A stretch of DNA of 64,000 nucleotides from Geobacillus kaustophilus. GTDB taxonomy: Bacteria; Bacillota; Bacilli; Bacillales; Anoxybacillaceae. The position numbers and the translations under genes are program-made. The notes beneath the pieces are model-generated. The model searched no databases, was not told the origin of the DNA, and worked only from the letters and a program-made list of their open reading frames with translations. The DNA lies in assembly GCF_000948285.1 (NCBI RefSeq), contig NZ_JYBP01000003.1:2604001-2668000 (forward strand), given 5' to 3'. Shown here in pieces: positions 8,579 to 17,760 of the stretch; position 1 is the stretch's first letter; each line of letters begins with the position of its first letter.

Positions 8579-8860
8579 TCATTTCTTCGTTTCCTCGATA
8601 TGCGGCATCTTCGTGATCACAATCGGAAGTTCTAAATCGACGTTAGGCAGCAGCTGTGGCTCGCTCGTTGTTTCCATCGCCCCTGCTTGTTTCACATGGG
8701 GCGAAAGCGGCTCGCCAACCGAATCGCGGATGATGATAGGCTGGCGAAACGACGCATATGGTTCTTTTGTTTTGTCCGTCTCAGCCAATTGCGAAGAAAA
8801 GGCGGCAGCACATACAAACAGCATTCCCGCCGCGGCAAAGAGAAGAACATTTCGCTTCAC
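8579..8860 (-). CDS. Exported hypothetical protein
   Basis: A 93-residue protein with a clear N-terminal signal peptide (MKRNVLLFAAAGMLFVCAAAFSSQ) and a short, proline- and charge-rich mature part with no domain I recognise. Mature residues near 45-55 (IIIRDSVGEPLSPH) stand out but give no lead. It probably forms a two-gene unit with the TipAS gene downstream. The function is unknown. Confidence 0.55.
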   Translation of the reverse strand: MKRNVLLFAAAGMLFVCAAAFSSQLAETDKTKEPYASFRQPIIIRDSVGEPLSPHVKQAGAMETTSEPQLLPNVDLELPIVITKMPHIEETKK

Positions 8861-8940
8861 TCACACCACCTCTATCCAAATTAGACGATGCAAAAGGTGA
8901 TTCGTTTCTCCTTTGCCGCTAAACGAAAGCGTCATCACCA

Positions 8941-10398
8941 TTACGTCCCGCAAAACGTCCGGTACGGTTGGTCGGACGGAGGCGGCAGTTCAGCGTATTC
9001 CTCTTGCTCCGGCAAGTAGGCGTACGGGTCGGAAAGAGCTTGAAGGAGGCGATTCATCACGCTGTAATCGCCGCCGTTGACCGCGGCGGCAAGCGCCTCT
9101 TCGACCCGGTGGTTGCGCGGAATGACGGCCGGATTATGGCGGCGCATCCGCTCATACGCTTCTTCCTTTGACACCGATTCTTGACTGATCCTTGTTTGCC
9201 ATCGCTCATGCCACTCGCGAAACTCGGCGGCGTCAAACAGCGCCATCCCCGTATACTCACCTAACGTCAACACCCGGAACGTGTTCGTGTAATCGGCGCA
9301 GTGCGCCTCCATCATCCGCAACAAATCCGCCGCCAGCGCCTCATCTCCCTCCTGCTCTTCAGTCAGGCCGAGTTTCGCCCTCATCCCGCTAAGCCAATGG
9401 CAATGATACCGCTTCGGATATTGATCAAGCGCCTCTTGGGCAAGTGCGATCGCTTTTTCTTCATTCTCATCAAGCAGCGGCAACAAACTTTCCGCAAACC
9501 GGGCTAAATTCCAGCCCCCGATGTACGGCTGGTTGCCGTACGCATACCGCCCTTCGGTATCAATCGAGCTGAACACCGTCGCCGGGCTATATGTGTCCAT
9601 AAACGCGCACGGCCCATAGTCGATCGTTTCCCCGCTAATCGTCATGTTGTCGGTGTTCATCACCCCGTGGACAAAGCCGACAAGCTGCCATTTGGCGATC
9701 AGTTCGGCCTGACGTTCAATCACTTGTTCAAGCAAAAACAAATAACGATTCTCGGTCGCTTCAAAGCTGGGAAAATGGCGCTCGAGTGCATAATCGGCCA
9801 ACGCGCGCAGCTCCTCTATCGTCCCCCATTGCGCAGCGTATTGGAACGTCCCGACGCGCAAATGGCTCGAAGCAACGCGAGTCAACACCGCCCCAGGCAA
9901 TTCCGTCTCCCTCACAATCGTCTCCCCCGTTGTGACGACCGCCAAGCTTCGCGTCGTCGGGATGCCGAGCGCGTGCATCGCCTCGCTCACAATGTACTCC
10001 CTCAGCATCGGCCCAAGCGCCGCCCGCCCATCACCGCCGCGCGAATACGGCGTCCGCCCCGAACCTTTCAGCTGGATGTCCACCCGCTCCCCGCTTGGGG
10101 TGATATGCTCGCCAAGCAACACCGCCCGTCCGTCGCCAAGCATCGTAAAATAACCAAACTGATGCCCGGCATACGCCTGCGCGATCGGCTCCGCCCCATC
10201 CGGAATCTCATTTCCGGCCATCACCGCCACCCCTTCGTCGCTTCGCAGCGCCTCCTCATCGAGCCCAAGCGTTGCCGCCAGCTTTCGATTCAGCACCGCC
10301 AGCTTCGGCGCGCGCACCGGCGTGGGAAGGACGTTGCTGAAAAAGCGCTCCGGCAGCCTCGCATAACTGTTATCAAACTTCCATCCTGCGTCCAACAT
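8941..10398 (-). CDS. selO: SelO/YdiU protein adenylyltransferase
   Basis: A 485-residue protein of the SelO (UPF0061/YdiU) pseudokinase family, which transfers AMP to protein Ser/Thr/Tyr residues and is linked to redox stress. Family motifs in order: [10 protein letters not shown] near residue 75, [17 protein letters not shown] near 115, [17 protein letters not shown] near 140, and the metal-binding [19 protein letters not shown] near 245. Bacterial forms end in a selenocysteine or plain residues; this one ends normally at TFCGT. I chose the ATG at 10398 because AAAGGAG sits six bases upstream; earlier TTG and ATG codons exist at 10419 and 10404. It is monocistronic. Confidence 0.9.
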   Translation of the reverse strand: MLDAGWKFDNSYARLPERFFSNVLPTPVRAPKLAVLNRKLAATLGLDEEALRSDEGVAVMAGNEIPDGAEPIAQAYAGHQFGYFTMLGDGRAVLLGEHITPSGERVDIQLKGSGRTPYSRGGDGRAALGPMLREYIVSEAMHALGIPTTRSLAVVTTGETIVRETELPGAVLTRVASSHLRVGTFQYAAQWGTIEELRALADYALERHFPSFEATENRYLFLLEQVIERQAELIAKWQLVGFVHGVMNTDNMTISGETIDYGPCAFMDTYSPATVFSSIDTEGRYAYGNQPYIGGWNLARFAESLLPLLDENEEKAIALAQEALDQYPKRYHCHWLSGMRAKLGLTEEQEGDEALAADLLRMMEAHCADYTNTFRVLTLGEYTGMALFDAAEFREWHERWQTRISQESVSKEEAYERMRRHNPAVIPRNHRVEEALAAAVNGGDYSVMNRLLQALSDPYAYLPEQEEYAELPPPSDQPYRTFCGT

Positions 10399-10561
10399 CG
10401 TCATCTCCTTTGCGGTCAAAGCCTACTCCTTGTATGAGTTTATTGTACGGCAAATCGAGCGGCATGATAAACCGAAAACGCGCGATCCTAACCAAAACCG
10501 AACCGTCAACGTTCGACGAAAACCACCATATTTTCTCTTTCTTTCTCGCCCTGTTTCTTTG

Positions 10562-10583
10562 TATAATACTTGTGAGGAGGTGA
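10562..10583 (+). promoter_or_regulatory. -10 element and ribosome-binding site of the coiled-coil gene
   Basis: A perfect TATAAT lies at 10562-10567 and a GAGGAGGTGA ribosome-binding site at 10574-10583. The -35 region is only a T-rich stretch. The GTG start follows at 10590. Confidence 0.45.
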
Positions 10584-10589
10584 GAAAAA

Positions 10590-11090
10590 GTGGAAGAGAA
10601 AACAATCATTCAAGCCGTGCTCCAAGCGCTCGAACAACATTCTGACAAAATCAGCTCAAAAATGGAAGAAATGGAGCAACAACTGCACTCCAAAATACAC
10701 GCAATGGGACAACAACTTCGCCACGAAATGCAGGAGATGGGGCAGCAACTCCGCAACGAGATGCAAGAGATGGGACAACAACTCCGCAATGAAATGCAAG
10801 AGATGGGACAACAACTCCGCAATGAAATGCAAGAGATGGGACAACAACTCCGCAATGAAATGCAAGAGATGGGACAACAACTCCGGGCAGAAATCCGCGC
10901 TGTTGAGACCCGTCTTGAGGCCAAAATCGACTCCCTTCGTGAGGAAGTGCAACAGATGAACAGACAACTGAACGAACGAATCGACCACCTTGAAGAAGAA
11001 TTGACAGATACTCAAGCCTCGGTCGAAGTGTTGACAACAAAAGTGCTCCACCACGACCGAAAACTTCGGCAATTGACCAAACAAGCGTAA
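10590..11090 (+). CDS. Coiled-coil protein built from 11-residue repeats
   Basis: A 166-residue, strongly charged protein with no signal peptide or membrane segment. Five near-identical copies of an 11-residue unit (MGQQLRNEMQE) span about residues 39-98, encoded by 33-bp tandem DNA repeats between 10710 and 10890. The periodicity is a hendecad, which gives a right-handed or straight coiled coil. The C-terminal part (ETRLEAKIDSLREEV to the end) continues as ordinary coiled coil. The GTG start follows a strong GAGGAGGTGA site. Related hypothetical proteins with variable repeat number are common in Geobacillus, I believe; no function is known. The repeats make copy-number change by slippage likely. 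Confidence 0.7.
   Translation: MEEKTIIQAVLQALEQHSDKISSKMEEMEQQLHSKIHAMGQQLRHEMQEMGQQLRNEMQEMGQQLRNEMQEMGQQLRNEMQEMGQQLRNEMQEMGQQLRAEIRAVETRLEAKIDSLREEVQQMNRQLNERIDHLEEELTDTQASVEVLTTKVLHHDRKLRQLTKQA
10710..10890 (+). repeat. 33-bp tandem repeats, about five copies
   Basis: The unit reads GAGATGGGACAACAACTCCG followed by CAATGAAATGCAA. The central three copies are almost identical at DNA level, with diverging copies at both ends. All stay in frame within the coiled-coil gene. Confidence 0.85.
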
Positions 11091-11133
11091 TTCCTCTCAG
11101 TTAGCCAGCCATTTTTTCTGTCCACCGCGAGCT

Positions 11134-11190
11134 AAAAAACCGCTCCGTTTTCACCTTTTTATCGGCATGAATGAAATGGAGCGGTTTTTG
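11134..11190. terminator. Bidirectional terminator between coiled-coil gene and liaR
   Basis: A 12-bp perfect stem, AAAAACCGCTCC with GGAGCGGTTTTT, flanked by A and T runs, lies between the ends of the two convergent units and can serve both. Confidence 0.8.
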
Positions 11191-11251
11191 TATGAACAGA
11201 GCACAGCGACGATTTTTCGTATTTTCACCTTCCTCGCCACTCGAGCACTCC

Positions 11252-11884
11252 TCATTTCACCAATCCATGCCGAAACGCGTAAATGACCGCTTGCGTCCGG
11301 TCTTGGACGCCGAGTTTGGCGAAGATGTTGCTCACATGCACTTTCACCGTTTTGAGTGAAATGAACAATTCATCGGCCATTTCTTGATTCGTTTTCCCTT
11401 GCGCCATCAACAAAAGCACTTCCATCTCCCGGCTCGTGAGCTGTTCATGCGGCAGGCGCTCTTCCTGTTTCCGATAGTTTCGCATCACTTTTCCGGCCAC
11501 TTCCGGTTCGAACACCGATTGCCCGTGGAACGTGGCGCGAATGGCGTCGGCAATTTCGCTCGCTTTCGATGTTTTCAATAAATAGCTCGTCGCCCCTGCT
11601 TCAAGCGCGGCAAACACTTTTTCATCATCGAGAAAACTCGTCACGACAATGATTTTCGCCTCCGGCCACGCACCGATGATTTCGCGCGTCGCCGCAATGC
11701 CGTCCATCGGCTCCATGACAAGATCCATCAAAATGACATCCGGCCGCAACGTGAGAGCGAGCTCAACTCCCCTTTTTCCGTCTTCCGCCTCGCCGATCAC
11801 CTCCATATCCGGTTGGGCCGATAAATAAGCCGACACGCCAAGCCGCACCATTTCATGATCATCGACAAGCAGCACCTTGATCAC
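11252..11884 (-). CDS. liaR: Response regulator LiaR (NarL/LuxR type)
   Basis: A 210-residue two-component regulator. The receiver domain has the acidic pair DD at residues 8-9, the phospho-acceptor Asp near residue 54 in [13 protein letters not shown], and the conserved Thr and Lys ([15 protein letters not shown]). A LuxR-type helix-turn-helix follows ([28 protein letters not shown] split by the recognition helix). I chose the GTG at 11884, which lies six bases after AGGGGGG and gives the usual [14 protein letters not shown] start. It overlaps liaS by 26 bases. In B. subtilis, LiaR responds to lipid II-cycle antibiotics and activates liaIH, which is also present here upstream. Confidence 0.92.
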   Translation of the reverse strand: MIKVLLVDDHEMVRLGVSAYLSAQPDMEVIGEAEDGKRGVELALTLRPDVILMDLVMEPMDGIAATREIIGAWPEAKIIVVTSFLDDEKVFAALEAGATSYLLKTSKASEIADAIRATFHGQSVFEPEVAGKVMRNYRKQEERLPHEQLTSREMEVLLLMAQGKTNQEMADELFISLKTVKVHVSNIFAKLGVQDRTQAVIYAFRHGLVK

Positions 11885-12911
11885 GATCATCCCCCCTATA
11901 CACAATCGGCACTTTCACTTCCAGCCTTGTCCCTTGGCCTTTTAAGCTGACCACTTTTAACGTTCCACCGATTTCCGCCGCCCGCTCATGCATGTGCTGC
12001 AACCCGTACGAGCCGCTTTTCGAACGTTCCACATCAAAGCCGACGCCATCGTCGGTGACGCGCAAAATGGCAAACCCGTCCCGTTCGATAAGCAATACTT
12101 CCAACGACTGCGCTTTCGCATGGCGCAGCGTGTTGGAAAGCGACTCCTGCAAAATGCGAAACAGATGGTCCTCGACTCCTTTATCGAGCGAAATGTCTTC
12201 GATTTTCCATTTCATCTCGAGCGGCACTTTGCCCGCCAGTTCAGTAAGCAGTTCGTTCATCCCTTCTTGGAGCGATTTTCCTTTCAGCTGCACCGGCCGC
12301 AAGTGCAGAAGCAACGCTCGCATTTCCAATTGGGACTGGTGAATCATTTGTTCCACCATGTTCAGTTGCTTCCGATGGCGTTCATCGTCCGGCGGCATCG
12401 TTTCCATGACGGCTGACATCATCATCGAAGCGGCGAACAATTGTTGGCTTACGGAATCATGCAGTTCCCGCGCCAGCCGCGTGCGTTCTTCGGAAAGAAT
12501 GCGTTCAACGAGTCGTTCTTCCTGTTCGGCCTTTTCCGCCGCCAATTTTTGCACGCGTTTCGTTTGCTCGAGCCATTGCGTTTGCAGCTTCTCGATTTGC
12601 CGCCAAAGCTCTTGCAGTTCCGGCGGCGGCTCTTCCCGATGCAACTCCCCCATCTCTCCTTGTTCAATGCGCCGCAGCGCCTGCACAACCGCTTGCCATT
12701 GCTTGCGAAAGAAGGAATCAAGCATCAATCCCACAGCGATCCCCATACACAGGCTTACGGCCAACACAAACAGCAAAAACGGCAACCCCATCACGGTTTG
12801 CTCCCACAAAGACGACCACATTCCGGGCGGAAGCAAATAGAAAAAGGAAACGAGCAACGCTGCAGCAAGCAGAAGCGCAAGCAAAACAGAAACGAGCATC
12901 GGCCGGCTCAT
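11859..12911 (-). CDS. liaS: Sensor histidine kinase LiaS
   Basis: A 350-residue membrane kinase. Two N-terminal transmembrane segments (about residues 5-30 and 40-62) enclose a very short extracellular loop, the mark of intramembrane-sensing kinases. A HAMP-like and coiled-coil region follows, then the HisKA_3 phosphorylation site in [13 protein letters not shown] and an ATPase domain with the N box ([13 protein letters not shown]) and G1 box (VTDDGVGFD). The ATG overlaps the liaF stop by four bases (ATGA). LiaS is held inactive by LiaF in other bacilli and signals to LiaR. Confidence 0.92.
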   Translation of the reverse strand: MSRPMLVSVLLALLLAAALLVSFFYLLPPGMWSSLWEQTVMGLPFLLFVLAVSLCMGIAVGLMLDSFFRKQWQAVVQALRRIEQGEMGELHREEPPPELQELWRQIEKLQTQWLEQTKRVQKLAAEKAEQEERLVERILSEERTRLARELHDSVSQQLFAASMMMSAVMETMPPDDERHRKQLNMVEQMIHQSQLEMRALLLHLRPVQLKGKSLQEGMNELLTELAGKVPLEMKWKIEDISLDKGVEDHLFRILQESLSNTLRHAKAQSLEVLLIERDGFAILRVTDDGVGFDVERSKSGSYGLQHMHERAAEIGGTLKVVSLKGQGTRLEVKVPIVYRGDDRDQGAACR

Positions 12912-13639
12912 ACACGTTTCACCTCGACATTGCCAATGATCATCGAGGTGACGATTTTTAGCTTTTGCTCCGCTTGATCATACGAAGAAGTTTGATAAAT
13001 GAGCGTCTCGTTGAACATTTTTTCCTGTTCCTTTCCAAACAGCGAGGCAACGCCGAAAATGGCGGAATGAACGAGCCGTGTTTCAATTTCGTACGGAACG
13101 AGAATTTGAATGTTGCCGATCAAGCCGCGCACGATAATGACTGCTTCCCCTTTCGGAAGCACAGTATAGCTGACATCAATGACCGTATCCCCGATCCCCG
13201 TTTGGATATTGACATCATTCCACTCATACGATTGTTCTGGGGTCGCTTGCCGGCCAACCCATACATTTTGAAACAGCGGTTGACGGCGCACGATTTCCTC
13301 TCCCCCATACGAGTTCTCAGCCATAGGCGGACGGATCACCATCGGATGCCGCTTCGACTGAAACCATTGCCAAAGGGCATAACCCAACAGCGCGACCATG
13401 ACAAAACGAGCGGCCATCATCGTTAACACATGAACTGCCAACATGATGCAGCCAAGCCAAAACAGCCATTTTCCTTTCCGCCGATGCCTTTTTTTCCTTC
13501 CAACATAAATCAAACCGACTGATATACTCAATGAAAACAGCACGCCCGGGCGAAAAAACGAAATTTCAATCGCAAAAAGGAGCAGGGTCACCAACGCAAC
13601 CCAACTGACATAATCCGTTTTCTTCCGTTGATCGAGCAT
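12908..13639 (-). CDS. liaF: LiaF, inhibitor of LiaS
   Basis: A 243-residue membrane protein with four hydrophobic segments in the first 100 residues, followed by a soluble C-terminal domain of the 'cell wall-active antibiotics response' type (from about NVWVGRQATPEQSYEWNDVNIQTG through GLIGNIQILVPYEIE to [10 protein letters not shown]). This arrangement and the position directly upstream of liaSR identify LiaF. It keeps LiaS silent without envelope stress. The first gene of the liaFSR part lies behind a hairpin that separates it from liaH; liaG of B. subtilis is absent. Confidence 0.9.
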   Translation of the reverse strand: MLDQRKKTDYVSWVALVTLLLFAIEISFFRPGVLFSLSISVGLIYVGRKKRHRRKGKWLFWLGCIMLAVHVLTMMAARFVMVALLGYALWQWFQSKRHPMVIRPPMAENSYGGEEIVRRQPLFQNVWVGRQATPEQSYEWNDVNIQTGIGDTVIDVSYTVLPKGEAVIIVRGLIGNIQILVPYEIETRLVHSAIFGVASLFGKEQEKMFNETLIYQTSSYDQAEQKLKIVTSMIIGNVEVKRV

Positions 13640-13763
13640 GCAGGGATCCCACCTGTTGTCTAAAATGAAAAACGTTGTCTCAAAAGATTGTTTTCATGTT
13701 CTTCTCATCAAGGCACAACATATTATTGATTGGGCATGTTTCATGCGCATACACAGGTATGAA

Positions 13764-13798
13764 AGAAGGTGTCCCATTATATTGTTGGGACACCTTCT
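13764..13798. terminator. Hairpin between liaH and liaF
   Basis: A perfect 13-bp stem, AGAAGGTGTCCCA (13764-13776) and TGGGACACCTTCT (13786-13798), with a 9-nt AT-rich loop. In B. subtilis a leaky terminator after liaH gives high liaIH and lower liaFSR expression; this hairpin occupies the same place. No long U-run follows on the minus strand, so read-through is plausible. Confidence 0.65.
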
Positions 13799-13809
13799 AG
13801 CATATCCGG

Positions 13810-14436
13810 TTAGTTTCCTTCCTGCAACTGCTTTTCCAGCTGAGCGATGCGCGCATCGATCGTGCTTCGGTAATAATCGGAACGAACTTGCTGCTCAAGG
13901 CGGTCAAGGTAGACTTCTGCATCGGCAAACGCCGCCAGCGCCGGGCCGGCGTCCCCGTTGACCACCCGATGGATGCGGTAGTGCGCCCGAGCCGCATTCT
14001 CCCGCCCCATCAGCTCCATGCGCCGCATTTGCATGTCTTTCAGCTTGTGTTTCATCTCTTCGTATTTCGCTTCCAAGCCAAACAACTCGCGGCTCGTTTG
14101 CTCGAACAGCTGTTTCAAGCGGGCCGCCCGCTCCGCGTATTGCGCCTGCTCGCGCCGCGCGAATTCAGCCAGCTCCATTTCCCCAGCTTGCGCCGCCACC
14201 TCCGCCTGCTTGCTTCGCTTTTCCGCCATCTGTTCGGCTTCGCGATGTTCGCGGGCAAACTGCTCTTTCAGCACATATTGGCGCTCGAGCAGCTGTCGCA
14301 CCCGCTCGACTTCCTGTTCACATTGGCGCAAATAGTGATTGAGAAGCGCGATAGGGTTTTTCTTTTCTTTTTCGTCAAGCCATTCATGGAGATCGGCTTC
14401 AATGATCGTTTTCAAGCGTGAGAACACACCCATCAT
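13810..14436 (-). CDS. liaH: LiaH, PspA/IM30 family protein
   Basis: A 208-residue, almost wholly helical and coiled-coil protein of the PspA/IM30/Vipp1 family (MMGVFSRLKTIIEADLHEWLDEKEKKNP start, typical of LiaH, and long alternating charged helices to residue 195). Such proteins form large rings at the inner face of a stressed membrane. It is preceded by an AAAGGAGCGAATCG site. It lies 24 bases after the LiaI-like membrane anchor gene, and upstream of liaFSR, as in the B. subtilis lia operon. Confidence 0.9.
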   Translation of the reverse strand: MMGVFSRLKTIIEADLHEWLDEKEKKNPIALLNHYLRQCEQEVERVRQLLERQYVLKEQFAREHREAEQMAEKRSKQAEVAAQAGEMELAEFARREQAQYAERAARLKQLFEQTSRELFGLEAKYEEMKHKLKDMQMRRMELMGRENAARAHYRIHRVVNGDAGPALAAFADAEVYLDRLEQQVRSDYYRSTIDARIAQLEKQLQEGN

Positions 14437-14460
14437 CGATTCGCTCCTTTTCCATTGGTT

Positions 14461-14820
14461 TCATGAATAATGCTTTTGCAGCTCCGCCCATTGTTTTTCA
14501 AAATTGACAAACGGGTCGTCTGCTTCTGGAACGGCGTGCTCATCTCTCGTTCCATTCCATTTTTTATACACAACATACAGCACATACGCCGCGACAAGCG
14601 CCACAAGCGCCGGCACATTCGAAGCGCTGGCCACTAACGCCGCACAGCCAATGAGCGCCCACACCACTTTTCCGAATGTCGATGGGGCTTTCAAACATTT
14701 CTTGAACGCATAGTACAATACCGCCAGCGTGATCGCCAGCCCGACAAGCGGTCCAAGATGAAACAGCAAAACAAGCGCAGCAATGGCTCCGGCGAGCAGC
14801 AGCCCGATTTTTTTTCCCAT
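14461..14820 (-). CDS. liaI: LiaI-like small membrane protein
   Basis: A 119-residue membrane protein with about four hydrophobic segments (residues 4-22, 25-43, 53-70, 72-90) and a short charged tail. Database records often mislabel this family as flagellar basal body protein. Position directly upstream of liaH, in the same direction, points to the LiaI role of recruiting LiaH to the membrane, but the sequence is longer than B. subtilis LiaI, so this is an inference. The ATG at 14820 follows AAAGGAGGC; an upstream in-frame ATG at 14874 lacks a ribosome-binding site. Confidence 0.65.
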   Translation of the reverse strand: MGKKIGLLLAGAIAALVLLFHLGPLVGLAITLAVLYYAFKKCLKAPSTFGKVVWALIGCAALVASASNVPALVALVAAYVLYVVYKKWNGTRDEHAVPEADDPFVNFEKQWAELQKHYS

Positions 14821-15335
14821 CCTTTTGCCTCCTTTCGTCTTCCATCGTACCGCAGACAACCTGCTTTCCTTCATGTTCTGTAGATATATTTTGTCTACGA
14901 CTGGAGGCGTATTTTTGACAACTAAGCTCTAATTCAGCGCAAGCTATAGCATATGATTTGTGTTTCACCGTAAATTCCTAATAAACTCCTTCCTCCCCAC
15001 CCCGCTCCAACCCGCATTCTTACGTCCCCATTTCTTCCTACTTGAAATAAACTCGTTCGTCCTCCCCCGATTTTTTCGATGTTTTTCTCCGATTTTTTCC
15101 GCTTCTTTCCTCCAACTAAGCATGACTTTTTTTGATTTTTGGAAAAAGAAAAAGGGAAGAACGAATGATTCCTCCCGCTTCTTCCCTCTTATTTTCTTCA
15201 CATGCTTATGCAATTTTCCTTGATATTTCAATGATTTTCCCGCTTTTCCTCTCCCTTTTCTTTTCCCATGTGGAGCGGAACATGATCGATATCTTTTCCA
15301 GTAAAATTCATCGAAATTCCAATTTTATTTGGTGT
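14821..15335. other. Upstream region of liaIH and a pyrimidine-rich tract
   Basis: 14821-14960 should contain the liaI promoter and LiaR site; a palindromic TAGA-TCTA pair lies near 14883-14900 but I cannot assign promoter boxes with confidence. 14975-15290 is strikingly pyrimidine-rich on the plus strand, with a repeated AATAAACTC-TTC motif near 14979 and 15044. The open frame on the minus strand across it is low-complexity Lys/Arg-rich and is probably not a gene. Confidence 0.4.
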
Positions 15336-16724
15336 TTACACACTCAGCCGCAACTTCGCCACCGCCTCGACATGCGCCGTGTGCGGAAACATGTCGATCG
15401 GCTGAATGTAGTTGACGCGATACGCCTCGGCCAAGACATCGAGGTCGCGGGCAAGGCTGGACGGGTTGCACGAGACGTAAACAACTGTTTTCGGGCGGAC
15501 GCGGAGAATCGTTTCAAGCAAAGCCCGGTCGCAGCCGACGCGGGGCGGGTCGACGATGATGACGTCCGGCTTCCAGCCTTCTTTCACCCATTTCGGCAGC
15601 CAATATTCGGCTTTGCCCACGACATAGTGCGTGTTGGTGAAACCATGCTTTTTGGCGTTGTTTTGTGCGTCTTCGATCGCTTCCGGAATCGTGTCCATAC
15701 CGCGCACTTCTTTGGCATCGCGAGCAAGCCACAAACCGATCGTGCCGACGCCGCAGTAGGCGTCAACGATCCGCTCCGCTCCGGTGAGGGCGGCCGCTTT
15801 TTTCACTTCGTCGTACAATTTCACCGTCTGCAACGGGTTGAGCTGGAAAAAGGCGCGCGCCGACAGTTCAAACGACAAATCGCCGAACGTTTCTTGAATG
15901 TATTCGTCGCCGGCGAGCACTTCTGTCTCGTCGCCGAAAATAAGCGACGTTTTTTCGCCGTTGATGTTTTGCACGATCGATTTCACTTCCGGGAGGCGGC
16001 GGCGGATTTCCTCGATCAACAGATCTTTGCGCGGAATGTCTTTTGTCGCCGTCACAAGCACAAGCTGAATGTCGCCCGTATGGAAACCGACGCGGACGAC
16101 GATTGTCCGCACGACGCCCGTTCTCGTTCGCTCGTTGTAAATCGGGATGCGCAAGTCTTGCAAAATCGTTTTGACAATGTTCGTGACGCGCGTCGTTTGC
16201 GGATGCTGGATGCGGCATTCGGATAGGTCAACGAGCCGGTGGGAGTCGAGGCCGTACAGCCCGGCGAGCACTCGTCCTTTTTTCACCCCGACTTGGAACT
16301 GGCTTTTGTTTCGGTAATGCCACGGGTCATCCATGCCGATCGTCGGGCGGATGTCAAGCTTGTCGACATCGAGGCGCCGGGCATGGCGGCGGAGCGCCTG
16401 GATGACAATGTCGCGCTTCGCCTCGAGCTGCGCCTCGTACGCCAAGTGCTGCAGCTGGCAGCCGCCGCATTGCTCATAAAGCGGGCATGGCGGCTTGATG
16501 CGGTTTGGCGAGCGCTTGCGAATGCGCTTGATTTTCGCTTCAGCGTAGGTTGGGTGGATGTCCGTCGCCTCAACGATGACTTCTTCACCCGGCAAGGCGC
16601 CGGGGACGAAGACGACTTGTTTTTGAAAATAGCCGACCCCTTCGCCGTTAATGCCGATCCGCTGAATGGTCAGGGGAAATTGGTCGCCTTTTTTGATTTT
16701 GATGTTCGTTTGTTGCTTTGCCAT
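15336..16724 (-). CDS. rlmD: 23S rRNA (uracil-5-)-methyltransferase, RlmD/RlmCD type
   Basis: A 462-residue member of the TrmA/RumA m5U methyltransferase family. An N-terminal TRAM domain (about residues 8-66) is followed by Fe-S cysteines C80, C86 and C89 ([13 protein letters not shown]) with a fourth in LSECRIQHP, a SAM-binding motif ([15 protein letters not shown]), a VDPPRVGCD loop and the catalytic cysteine in [13 protein letters not shown]. Bacillus relatives (RlmCD) methylate two uridines of 23S rRNA, so the symbol is approximate. The ATG at 16724 follows GAGAGGG; another ATG at 16739 overlaps the upstream stop. Translational coupling with the glycosylase gene is likely. Confidence 0.85.
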   Translation of the reverse strand: MAKQQTNIKIKKGDQFPLTIQRIGINGEGVGYFQKQVVFVPGALPGEEVIVEATDIHPTYAEAKIKRIRKRSPNRIKPPCPLYEQCGGCQLQHLAYEAQLEAKRDIVIQALRRHARRLDVDKLDIRPTIGMDDPWHYRNKSQFQVGVKKGRVLAGLYGLDSHRLVDLSECRIQHPQTTRVTNIVKTILQDLRIPIYNERTRTGVVRTIVVRVGFHTGDIQLVLVTATKDIPRKDLLIEEIRRRLPEVKSIVQNINGEKTSLIFGDETEVLAGDEYIQETFGDLSFELSARAFFQLNPLQTVKLYDEVKKAAALTGAERIVDAYCGVGTIGLWLARDAKEVRGMDTIPEAIEDAQNNAKKHGFTNTHYVVGKAEYWLPKWVKEGWKPDVIIVDPPRVGCDRALLETILRVRPKTVVYVSCNPSSLARDLDVLAEAYRVNYIQPIDMFPHTAHVEAVAKLRLSV

Positions 16725-16735
16725 ATCGGTCCCTC

Positions 16736-17602
16736 TCATTCGATGCTTCGCCATAAATAAAGCGCCGCATAGCTGGCGTACGGCTTCCATCGTTCGCCAA
16801 GAGCCGCCATCTCTTTTGTGGTCGGCCGCTTCGGAAGACCGAACCGTTTTTCGACCGCCCGCTGCAAGCCGATATCGGCTGGGGGGAAGACGTTTGGGCG
16901 GCCGAGGCCGAAGAGAAGGAAGTTTTGCACCGTCCACGGACCGATGCCGCGCACGGCGGTCAGCCGCTCCATCACGTCGCCGTCTTCCATCTGCCCGAGT
17001 TCGTCAAGCCGCAGCTCCCCTTCGGCAATGAGGCGCGACACATCGACGATATATTCGGCTTTCCGCCCGCTCAGCTGCAAGGCGCGCACGTCATTGTACG
17101 AGCGGGCGGCAACTTCTTCCGGGCGCGGGTAAAACCAAACGCCGTCCCGTTCCTCGCCGAACGTTTTCACAAACCGTTCCGTCAACCGATAGCCGACTTT
17201 CAAATGAAGCTGCTGGTGGATCAAACATTTGATTAAGCAAAAATATAAGTCAAAATCGAGCACAAGAGGCATCCCTTCGTATTCATCAAACAAAGGCGCC
17301 AGCTCCGTTTGGCGAAAATGCTCGTGAATCGGCCCGAGGGGCGCCCGCCATTGAAATAGATGCGAAATCCGCTCCATGATCTCGCCTTGCCGCTCGGCAT
17401 GCGGAGCCGAGACGACAAAGCGAGGATCGCCTTTTGTGCCGATGCTTTCAATCATGACCGGCACCTTTAAACCATCGAGATGAAGCGGCACGGTGATGCG
17501 CCGCCGCTTCAAATCAACCGCCAGGAGCGGATCCAACGCAAGCCGTTCAAGCGCGTGGGCGAAATCGTACGGGGCGGGCACGGTGACGGTTTGTTGCCAC
17601 AT
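16736..17602 (-). CDS. DNA-3-methyladenine glycosylase, AlkA-like HhH-GPD
   Basis: A 288-residue base-excision repair glycosylase. The helix-hairpin-helix with glycine-proline ([21 protein letters not shown]) lies near residue 205 and the catalytic aspartate follows in [15 protein letters not shown]. The N-terminal half matches AlkA N-terminal and core regions ([19 protein letters not shown]). It removes alkylated purines. The chosen ATG (17602) follows AAAGGTGAG; an in-frame ATG at 17620 is less well placed. The stop overlaps an ATG of the downstream methyltransferase gene. Confidence 0.85.
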   Translation of the reverse strand: MWQQTVTVPAPYDFAHALERLALDPLLAVDLKRRRITVPLHLDGLKVPVMIESIGTKGDPRFVVSAPHAERQGEIMERISHLFQWRAPLGPIHEHFRQTELAPLFDEYEGMPLVLDFDLYFCLIKCLIHQQLHLKVGYRLTERFVKTFGEERDGVWFYPRPEEVAARSYNDVRALQLSGRKAEYIVDVSRLIAEGELRLDELGQMEDGDVMERLTAVRGIGPWTVQNFLLFGLGRPNVFPPADIGLQRAVEKRFGLPKRPTTKEMAALGERWKPYASYAALYLWRSIE

Positions 17603-17760
17603 CGTTCTCACCTTTCTCATTCGTCCGTGCCCTTATTATAACGAAAAACGCTCCGCCGCACCAACGAGCCGAACAAGGCAACTGCATGCGCTTCGGCTGG
17701 CGCGGCAAGGCGGATTTTCGAATGGCGTCCCGCCTGACGATGCTCAATGGATGGGACGGA

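Noticed and set aside
14965-15231. 88-codon Lys/Arg-rich open frame on the minus strand
   Set aside because: It follows the purine bias of the tract, has no ribosome-binding site and no recognisable domain.
15132-16226. 364-codon plus-strand frame opposite rlmD
   Set aside because: It begins in the pyrimidine tract and runs antisense through conserved methyltransferase motifs.
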